Shown here piece after piece: positions 1 through 5,165 of a DNA stretch of 6,679 bases. The first letter of the stretch is position 1, and the number at the start of each line of letters is the position of its first letter. A program made the position numbers and the translations under genes. The stretch is from Phycisphaeraceae bacterium (lineage in GTDB: Bacteria > Planctomycetota > Phycisphaerae > Phycisphaerales > UBA1924). A model generated the notes under the pieces. The model saw only the letters and a list, made by a program, of their open reading frames with translations, was not told the DNA's origin and did no database searches. The DNA lies in NCBI GenBank assembly GCA_009827205.1, contig WUAK01000160.1, positions 1 through 6,679 on the forward strand, read 5' to 3'.

Positions 1-9
1 TAAGCACTC

Positions 10-40
10 CTCCTGATGCCCCATCGCGGTGGGCCAGGAG
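10..40. repeat. Imperfect hairpin near window start
   Basis: CTCCTG (10-15) is the exact reverse complement of CAGGAG (35-40). Inside it, GCCC(C)A (18-23) can pair with TGGGC (30-34) with one bulged C, leaving a short TCGCGG loop. No T-run follows directly on either strand, so it is not a convincing intrinsic terminator. It may be the 3' structure of a gene left of the window, or a site flanking the insertion element. No supported gene lies in 1-176. Confidence 0.4.
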
Positions 41-134
41 ATTGTGATGGGTCTTTTGAGCAACTTTGGGTGTCCGTTTTGTCCACGCTCTCGGCATCGT
101 TCTGTACCCTAAACCGTTCATACTACATATCTTA

Positions 135-166
135 CCGATGTCCGGCTGTTCATGCCCGGACATTGG
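135..166 (+). promoter_or_regulatory. Hairpin overlapping the transposase ribosome binding site
   Basis: ATGTCCGG (138-145) and CCGGACAT (156-163) form a perfect 8-bp inverted repeat around a 10-nt loop. A G-T wobble and two further G-C pairs extend the stem to 135-145/156-166. Its 3' arm ends in the first two G of the GGGAG Shine-Dalgarno sequence (165-169), which lies 7 nt before the ATG at 177. Structures like this in insertion elements are known to limit translation from outside transcripts; that role is inferred here. The left arm also overlaps the candidate left element end. Confidence 0.5.
139..148 (+). repeat. Candidate left terminal inverted repeat
   Basis: TGTCCGGCTG matches the reverse complement of 1454-1463 at 8 of 10 bases and starts with TGT, as IS481-type ends commonly do. 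The match is short, and matches of this size occur by chance. It also forms part of the 135-166 hairpin, which could explain the sequence by itself. Confidence 0.25.
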
Positions 167-176
167 GAGAATATGA

Positions 177-1412
177 ATGAACCATATTGAACGATCCATC
201 TGGGATCTGGTGGAATCTGTAACCATCCTCTTTATGCGTGGGTATCTCGCAGCCCGATCCAGGGCATTTAAGCATCCCATGCCCATGGTTCGCCTGCTTG
301 CCCAGCGCGATCATGCCCATTCCGATGCTGTGCTACTTGTACGCGAGTTGGCTATCTATAGATCACAGCGCCATCGCAATCCAGCCAAGCAGCGCCCCCA
401 CTACGCACCACAAGAATGAGCAGAGATCCTCCAACTCATGCGACTTCGAGGTTGGTCATGCAAGGAAACTGCGGCTCGTTTTGTGGTACACCCAAACACC
501 ATTCATAACTGGAGGAAGTTGCTCCGAGTCAAACATAAATCTGAATCTGTTGTCGGGCCGCCGCCTTGGAACAAACTCCATGGAGGTGTGCGTTGGCTTG
601 TCCACGAGATGAGACAACTCTGCCCCGAGCGTGACTTTGGTACACGCACGATTGCGAGACACATCATGCGATCGGGAATCCAGATCAGCAGAGCATCTGT
701 GCGACGGATCCTGGAGGAAGAACGCACTCCGAATCCAGACAGTCACGCCCCACCATTGCGTACTCGCAGAACTTTCCCTACACACCTAGCTCGCCCGCTG
801 AAGCCGCACTATGTGTGGCACATGGATATCACTTCGTTGCGGGTGCTCTGGATGAAGCTTGAAGTCGCTGCGATAATCGACGGTTACACGAGAAAGATCG
901 TCGGGATCCGAGCGTTTGCGAAGCGGCCAACAACCCAAGATCTCATCCAACTCATCGATGATTCCATCAAGGCACACTCGATACCCCGATTCGTCATCAC
1001 CGATCGCGGCTCTCAGTTCCAACGATCATTTCATCTTGCCATGATCCGAAGAGGCATCACCCATGCCCGTGGGCCGGTGCGAGTGTGGCAGTTTAACGCC
1101 AAGGTCGAGCGGCTCTTCTGGAGCTTGAAACGATGGTGGCGAGTGTCACTCATTCCACCCAACCTCGCCGTGATCCAGAAGCGTTTGGATCACTTCGCAA
1201 CCTGGCACAATCTACATCGGCCGCACGCATCTCTTGGTATGATGACACCAAGCGAAGTCGATCTTGGGATTCGTCGTCTTGAGCCGATACGCTACACAGA
1301 AGGAGGTGAACTCGAACCGAAGATCTCAATCAGACGACAACATGTTGGTAATGATCCAAGATTGCTCTACCCGATGATCAAGGTGAAACCGAAACATCGC
1401 TCTGTGACGTGA
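177..1412 (+). pseudogene. IS481/IS3-like DDE transposase split by an internal TGA
   Basis: A transposase that would cut and join element ends, here broken by one stop. Codons 1-80 run from ATG 177 (GGGAG at 165-169, 7 nt away) to TGA at 417-419. The same frame then continues without a shift to TGA 1410-1412, giving 411 residues if the stop is read as Arg. The stop falls between RPHYAPQE and AEILQLMRLRGWS. Family members recalled from planctomycetes read RRPHYxPxxRxAIL there, so CGA to TGA is the likely lesion. Next come a helix-turn-helix (GWSCKETAARF, then TIHNW) and an rve catalytic core. Using numbering from the downstream ATG at 438, the acidic triad is D130 (HMDIT), D189 (ITDRG) and E224 (NAKVERLFWSLK), with 34 residues between the last two. 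The C-terminal WHNLHRPHASLG motif is typical. The triad is intact, so the decay looks recent. A product starting at 438 (324 residues) would keep the catalytic core and most of the HTH but lose the N-terminal helical region. Family assignment is firm; loss of function is likely but unproven. Confidence 0.85.
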
Positions 1413-1453
1413 AAACGCCCTCCGGGAAAGCACCACAATCTGCTGATATGCCG

Positions 1454-1463
1454 CAGGCAGACA
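1454..1463 (-). repeat. Candidate right terminal inverted repeat
   Basis: CAGGCAGACA is the partner of 139-148 (8 of 10 matches as an inverted repeat). It lies 41 nt past the transposase stop and 14 nt before the 3' end of the convergent regulator gene. The spacing is plausible for an element end, but no flanking duplication supports it. Confidence 0.25.
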
Positions 1464-1477
1464 ATACTCTCTCGCCA

Positions 1478-3085
1478 TCAACTATGTTCCGTGACCATTC
1501 GGTAGCGATTGGCGAGTTCTGGGTGCATATTCCAGATATCTATTGCTTCAGTTAAAAATGACCTCAACTCACCAATCTGCTCAGCTTGAGCACTTTCAAG
1601 TTCTTCTCTCGCGCGAAATTGATTTCCGACAGCCTCATAAACAAGGGCTGCATTGACTCGAGTCATCGTCAGACCAGGAGTGATCTGCAGATCGGCGTGA
1701 CGAACCGCACTGTCGAGATCACCCTTGAACATCGCGTGGAGACACGGTACAACATGATACCAAGCGGGATGGTGCGGATTGAGTTCGATCGCACGCATCG
1801 TCATTGATGCGGCTTCGTCCCAAACGCCGAGACACATCTTGAGCACCGAAAGATCAGCGAGCAGATTCGCATGGTTCGGACAAAGCCTGATCGCTTTCGC
1901 CGCGGCCCGTTCAAATCCAGCCAGGTCCTTGGAGTGGAAGAGGGCAGTAGCTAAAGCCTGGAAAGTAAACGCTGAAGAAGAGTCGATCTCGACTGCGCGT
2001 CGGGCGGACTCGACCGCGCAGCCAAGCCACTCATCCTTACTTCGCATGTTATCACCAAAGAAACGAACGGCGTCAGTGCACAAGAGGGAGTAGGCCGCCC
2101 TAATTGATGCGTTGCTAGGATCGAGTTCGATCGCAGCCGGGAGATTTTCCCGAAGGGCGTAATAGCGATCCGGTAATGGCTCTGCCCAGTACCTATAGAA
2201 TCGAAGCACCCACTCATAAGCATTTAGGCTTTCAGATTTGCGTTGGTGGGCGTCTTCGGAGAGCAGGCGAGGAATGATACCGTACGGTTCGGCCACTTTT
2301 GCCGCAACACTACGTGTGATCTCGTCCTGAATCTCTATGATGTCTTGCGCTGTCACATCTCTTGTGTAGCTTTCAGTCCAAACTTGGCGTCGGTCGGTGG
2401 AGTCCACAAGGCTTGCGTTCACGCGGAACCTATCACGTCCGCGTCGCACTGTTCCGGATAGGACGAATCGAGCGCCCACTTCGTTGGATATAAGCCTGAG
2501 ATCTTGTCGCTTATCGGAAAGCCGGAATGATGTCTGACGCCCTAACACCTTGACATCTGGGAAGCGTGAAAGCTCGTTGATAATCTCGTCGGTGAGCCCT
2601 TCGCAGAAAAACTGCTGCTCGGGGTCATCTCCCAGATTTTCAAATGGAAGGACCAATACCGCCGGCAGATCAGTCACGATCGAGGATAACGGCGAATCAA
2701 TTGAGTCGCGGTTAAGCCATTTAAATCTCGGTACATATTGACCCTTTGGTACATCGATTCGCAGAAAATCTTCAGCTCCGGCATCAGCGTAGTATGCCTG
2801 AAGTTTGCGGCGAAGGCGACGAGCATCGACCCGAACAATCGGATCTGTAGTTGGATCAAATCCTGAACTTTTGTTGTATACCGACACTCCGATGGTATAA
2901 GCCTTCAACTGCTCACCCCTACCAGCTAGCGTCTCTTGAACAACAAACTTGAGAAATGCCTGCATCCGATGCGAATTTCTGAACTCTGCGGATGCAAAGA
3001 CTCTTTCCAAATGATCACACACTGCCGATTCGTCCGGCTGGCTGGGTCTGGAAGAATTCGAATTTCTTGGCTTTACCGGTGTCAT
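1478..3085 (-). CDS. Winged-helix/TolB-like/TPR regulator (often annotated adenylate cyclase)
   Basis: A 535-residue protein in three parts. Residues about 23-121 match a widespread N-terminal domain (FLKFVVQETLAGRGEQLKAY, then DPIVRVDARRLRRKL, then IDVPKGQYVPRF). The order of an Arg-rich helix and then a beta wing ending in a GxY motif resembles the OmpR/CadC-type winged helix, so DNA binding is likely. Residues about 141-265 form a TolB-like domain (VLPFENLGDDPEQQFFCEGL, GARFVLSGTVRR, then QVWTESY) that commonly sits beside adenylate cyclase or CadC-like modules. Residues about 301-505 carry TPR-type helix pairs (AIELDPSNA, AVEIDSSSA, AIRLCPNHA, AIELNPHHP). No cyclase catalytic domain, signal peptide or membrane segment is visible, so it is probably cytosolic and is not itself a cyclase. 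ATG 3085 is the only ATG in the open frame, because an in-frame TAA lies about 12 codons upstream; no Shine-Dalgarno sequence is evident. It is divergent from the efflux operon at 3243 and may regulate it (inference from gene order). Confidence 0.8.
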   Translation of the reverse strand: MTPVKPRNSNSSRPSQPDESAVCDHLERVFASAEFRNSHRMQAFLKFVVQETLAGRGEQLKAYTIGVSVYNKSSGFDPTTDPIVRVDARRLRRKLQAYYADAGAEDFLRIDVPKGQYVPRFKWLNRDSIDSPLSSIVTDLPAVLVLPFENLGDDPEQQFFCEGLTDEIINELSRFPDVKVLGRQTSFRLSDKRQDLRLISNEVGARFVLSGTVRRGRDRFRVNASLVDSTDRRQVWTESYTRDVTAQDIIEIQDEITRSVAAKVAEPYGIIPRLLSEDAHQRKSESLNAYEWVLRFYRYWAEPLPDRYYALRENLPAAIELDPSNASIRAAYSLLCTDAVRFFGDNMRSKDEWLGCAVESARRAVEIDSSSAFTFQALATALFHSKDLAGFERAAAKAIRLCPNHANLLADLSVLKMCLGVWDEAASMTMRAIELNPHHPAWYHVVPCLHAMFKGDLDSAVRHADLQITPGLTMTRVNAALVYEAVGNQFRAREELESAQAEQIGELRSFLTEAIDIWNMHPELANRYRMVTEHS

Positions 3086-3116
3086 GTCAATTGCAGTCGT
3101 AAATACATATACAACA

Positions 3117-3157
3117 TTGGGTTAGGCGTCCTCGGGCTGATGGCTTCATGGACCCAA
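3117..3157. repeat. Inverted repeat TTGGGT/ACCCAA, possible operator
   Basis: TTGGGT at 3117-3122 and its exact reverse complement ACCCAA at 3152-3157 have centres 35 bp apart, close to a whole number of helical turns. The right half ends just 1 bp before the TATAAC -10-like box. This fits an operator for a dimeric regulator, with the divergently encoded winged-helix protein as the natural candidate. A 6-bp match is short, so chance is a real alternative. Confidence 0.3.
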
Positions 3158-3158
3158 G

Positions 3159-3164
3159 TATAAC
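3159..3164 (+). promoter_or_regulatory. Possible -10 box of the efflux operon promoter
   Basis: TATAAC matches the TATAAT consensus at 5 of 6 positions. Transcription would start near 3171, leaving a leader of about 70 nt that includes the SD-hiding hairpin. No recognisable TTGACA-like -35 lies 16-18 bp upstream, so the call is tentative. Confidence 0.3.
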
Positions 3165-3204
3165 CGTATTACACTTCACAGTGCAACTTTAAGACGCGAT
3201 TCTA

Positions 3205-3237
3205 CCTCCTCGTGGCGACCACACTGACCACCGGAGG
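3205..3237 (+). promoter_or_regulatory. Leader hairpin sequestering the Shine-Dalgarno of the first operon gene
   Basis: CCTCC (3205-3209) pairs with the Shine-Dalgarno core GGAGG (3233-3237), and GTGG (3212-3215) pairs with CCAC (3228-3231). A small 2x1 internal loop separates these two helices, and a 12-nt loop closes the structure. GTGG can instead pair with a second CCAC at 3219-3222 through a 3-nt loop, which would break the outer helix and free the SD. The two folds are mutually exclusive, as expected of a translational switch. Start codon ATG 3243 lies 5 nt after GGAGG. The pairing is seen in the sequence; the switching is inferred. Confidence 0.4.
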
Positions 3238-3242
3238 ACCAC

Positions 3243-4046
3243 ATGGCCACCCGACCACCGTTCCTGTTCACCAGCGTAGAGCAAATTGAGCGCGAATCGC
3301 TCCGTCAGCAAGCGCTCGCGGTGCTCCCTGAGATGAAGAACATCTCAGAGTACACCGAGTATCTCTCCGGCGGCCGAACTGCACGGATGCGCCGATTCGA
3401 CCCCGGAGTTGATTTCGCAACCCCTCCCGCAGTCGCCGTTCTCATGGGTTCGGCTGAGCACCAGAGGTCGGGATTGAACGATAGTTTCAGTCGCTTCTTG
3501 GCAGAGGCCCTCGGGCTTCCGGTGGTGAGTGTACACGAGAGTCAGGTGACGCAAACCATGAACAGCGACTGGATCACATCGTGGTGGCGTTGGTGCTCTG
3601 AGAGCGCCGGAGAGATAGGTCTTGATCCAACCAGGATTGTGCTTCTCGCCCGTGGTGAGATCTGCGGGTCACTTCTCTGCGCACTATCGACCTTGAGCGA
3701 CGCTGAGCTTCAGCCACCAAGGGGTTTGTTTCTAATGTGCGGTGATTTCAGCGGCGTTGACTTTACCTTCATTCAATCAGTTTCTCGAAACGGGCGAACG
3801 CCCCCCCCAATCTACATCGCGACTAGTTCAGTTGGTTCCGAGCGGACACACTGCCGTCATGTAAGTACTTACTTGTTCGATCACGACATTGAGTGTTGGT
3901 ATGTGGAGTGGCCCGGTGTGACCACCCACTGCCTAGACAGTATCGATCGGGTTCCAGAAATGGAGCGGTACATTGACGCAATGGTGGTCACTATCCGCGG
4001 ACTTCTCTCAAACTCAGCACAAACCGATATAGGAGATCCGTCATGA
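3243..4046 (+). CDS. Degenerate HSL-type alpha/beta-hydrolase-fold protein (probable pseudo-enzyme)
   Basis: A 267-residue protein that reads along its length like hormone-sensitive-lipase-type esterases. TPPAVAVLMGSAEH (61-73) stands where xVVYFHGGG is expected. LGLPVVSVHES (90-100) matches the strand-3 region. ESAGEIGLDPTRIVLLARG (120-138) matches the usual AxxLGxDPxRIxVxGDSAGG. PPIYIATSSVGSE (188-200) matches PxLIxVGSDE, and YVEWPGVTTH (220-229) matches xxxxPGxxH. The catalytic parts are gone: the HGGG oxyanion motif reads MGSAEH, the nucleophile elbow GDSAG reads RGEIC (Glu at 139), and no Asp occupies the acid position. Only H229 remains. It has no signal peptide or membrane segment, so it is probably cytosolic. 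The start is well supported (GGAGG at 3233-3237). It is the first gene of the pump operon and overlaps the adaptor gene by ATGA. The role is unknown; ligand sensing or scaffolding is speculation. The fold assignment is by eye and could be wrong. Confidence 0.7.
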   Translation: MATRPPFLFTSVEQIERESLRQQALAVLPEMKNISEYTEYLSGGRTARMRRFDPGVDFATPPAVAVLMGSAEHQRSGLNDSFSRFLAEALGLPVVSVHESQVTQTMNSDWITSWWRWCSESAGEIGLDPTRIVLLARGEICGSLLCALSTLSDAELQPPRGLFLMCGDFSGVDFTFIQSVSRNGRTPPPIYIATSSVGSERTHCRHVSTYLFDHDIECWYVEWPGVTTHCLDSIDRVPEMERYIDAMVVTIRGLLSNSAQTDIGDPS

Positions 4047-5140
4047 ACATCGCATCATCAGGAATCTTTAACTGTATTGTTGTAACCAGCATCGCCTTCC
4101 TCGCCGGCTGTGGAGACAGCGAGGGCAAAATTGGCACAAGTACACCATCTACTCGTCCTGTCAAGATTGCTACGGCTCAGCAGCAGTCCGACGAAGTCTT
4201 GAGGGTCTACCCCGCAATCGTGAACGCGAACGAGTCAGTGAGACTCTCATTCCAAGTCGCCGGACGATTGATTGAGTACCCGGTCAACAACGGCAGCAGC
4301 TTGAAATCTGGAGAACTAATCGGACGGCTCGACGCAGTCGATTATCAGAATCAGGTGGATGCTGCTCAAGCGCTCGTGACTGCTGCTGGGGCGAAGCTCG
4401 AGCGTATGCGGCGCGCCCGTGAGAAAAACGCTGTGAGCGAGATTGAGGTCATCGAGCAACAAGCAACTCTCGATTCTGCAGTAGCGAGACTCAAAATTAC
4501 AAAGAAGGCTCGCGAAGACACGGAGCTGCGAGCTCCTTACGACGGAGTAGTATCCCGCACCTTGTCGAACTCGTTCGCCGAGATCGCAGCCGGGCAAGGC
4601 ATCGTACTCTTCGAGTCGGAGGACATCACCAAACTGGAGATCTCGATCCCTGAGCAGGACATCGTATATGCGAGCGAGTCCAATCCGGGACGGTTCATAG
4701 CCACTTTCGACTCACTGCCCGGACGTTCCTTCCCGCTCACATTCAAAGAAGTTGACACACGGGGCGACTCGGTAACACAGACATACCGAGTGGGACTGAC
4801 GATGCCCTCTCCAGAGGATGTCAACATTCTCCCCGGTATGACGGCTGAAGTGACTTGGTCGCGCCCTAGATTCGAAGTATCAAGTGGCGTCCTGATTCCG
4901 GCTAGTGCTTTGTTCTCGGCCCCGAACGGTGACACACATGTTTGGGTTATCAATCGAGACTCCATGATAGTTTCAAAGCGGCGAGTGCGACAAGGCGGCA
5001 TCGCCGAGGGGGCGATGGCCACTGTCCTCGATGGGCTTGAACCCGGAGAGATGGTCGTCTCGGCGGGCGTCAATCATCTCCAAGACGGAGTCACGGTAAG
5101 GCCGTTGAACTCAACCCAGCTGTCAGCAAGCAACCGGTGA
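4043..5140 (+). CDS. RND efflux periplasmic adaptor lipoprotein (membrane fusion protein)
   Basis: A 365-residue adaptor that would link an RND permease to an outer-membrane channel. Residues 1-23 form a lipoprotein signal: a hydrophobic stretch, then the lipobox LAGC with acylated Cys23. Gly at +2 argues against inner-membrane retention. VRLSFQVAGRLIEYPVNNGS (66-85) and LKSGELIGRLD (87-97) are the first half of the lipoyl-like domain. Residues about 99-155 form the alpha-helical hairpin, and ELRAPYDGVVSR (161-172) is the second lipoyl half. The beta-barrel follows, with the conserved LPGMTAEVTW (263-272) and LIPASALF (284-291). The membrane-proximal domain includes VLDGLEPGEMVVSAG (328-342). 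Length is normal for the family. The start overlaps the preceding stop as ATGA (4043-4046), with AGGAG at 4031-4035 lying inside the upstream gene, so translation is probably coupled. The permease gene follows after 25 nt. The substrate cannot be told from sequence. Confidence 0.93.
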   Translation: MNIASSGIFNCIVVTSIAFLAGCGDSEGKIGTSTPSTRPVKIATAQQQSDEVLRVYPAIVNANESVRLSFQVAGRLIEYPVNNGSSLKSGELIGRLDAVDYQNQVDAAQALVTAAGAKLERMRRAREKNAVSEIEVIEQQATLDSAVARLKITKKAREDTELRAPYDGVVSRTLSNSFAEIAAGQGIVLFESEDITKLEISIPEQDIVYASESNPGRFIATFDSLPGRSFPLTFKEVDTRGDSVTQTYRVGLTMPSPEDVNILPGMTAEVTWSRPRFEVSSGVLIPASALFSAPNGDTHVWVINRDSMIVSKRRVRQGGIAEGAMATVLDGLEPGEMVVSAGVNHLQDGVTVRPLNSTQLSASNR

Positions 5141-5165
5141 AGTACTTTGCGTAGGGAGACTTTCT

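Larger units (their letters stand above)
139..1463 (+). mobile_element. Insertion element with integrase-core transposase (ends tentative)
   Basis: A single transposase reading frame fills the element, as in IS481/IS3-like insertion sequences. The tentative ends are TGTCCGGCTG at 139-148 and CAGGCAGACA at 1454-1463, the latter reading TGTCTGCCTG on the other strand. These match at 8 of 10 positions, both begin TGT, and they give an element of about 1.3 kb, which is normal for such elements. I find no clear target-site duplication beside them, so the borders are uncertain although the transposase itself is clear. The element lies downstream of and convergent to the regulator at 1478-3085 and does not interrupt any gene I can see. 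Confidence 0.5.
3086..3242. promoter_or_regulatory. Divergent control region between regulator and efflux operon
   Basis: This 157-bp spacer must hold the start signals for both the leftward regulator gene and the rightward operon. It contains an AT-rich stretch (3100-3118), a perfect 6-bp inverted repeat TTGGGT (3117-3122)/ACCCAA (3152-3157) separated by 29 bp, a -10-like TATAAC (3159-3164), and a leader hairpin ending on the operon's Shine-Dalgarno sequence. I could not define a good -35 for either direction, so the promoters may depend on an activator or use a different sigma factor. Confidence 0.55.

Noticed and set aside
1..121. Open frame on the minus strand from ATG at 121 (or ATG at 97) running off the left edge, about 40 codons.
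   Set aside because: No recognisable protein similarity, no good ribosome binding site, and too short to judge at a window edge. Sequence to the left would decide it.
238..612. 124-residue plus-strand frame overlapping the transposase.
   Set aside because: It is an out-of-frame shadow; the transposase frame carries all family motifs on both sides of its stop.
1413..1477. Possible bidirectional terminator between the convergent transposase and regulator genes.
   Set aside because: Only weak stems (TCTGC 1439-1443 with GCAGA 1457-1461) and no T-run on either strand, so it cannot be supported.
4537..5073. 178-residue minus-strand frame opposite the adaptor gene.
   Set aside because: It lies wholly inside the well-supported adaptor and has no recognisable motif.
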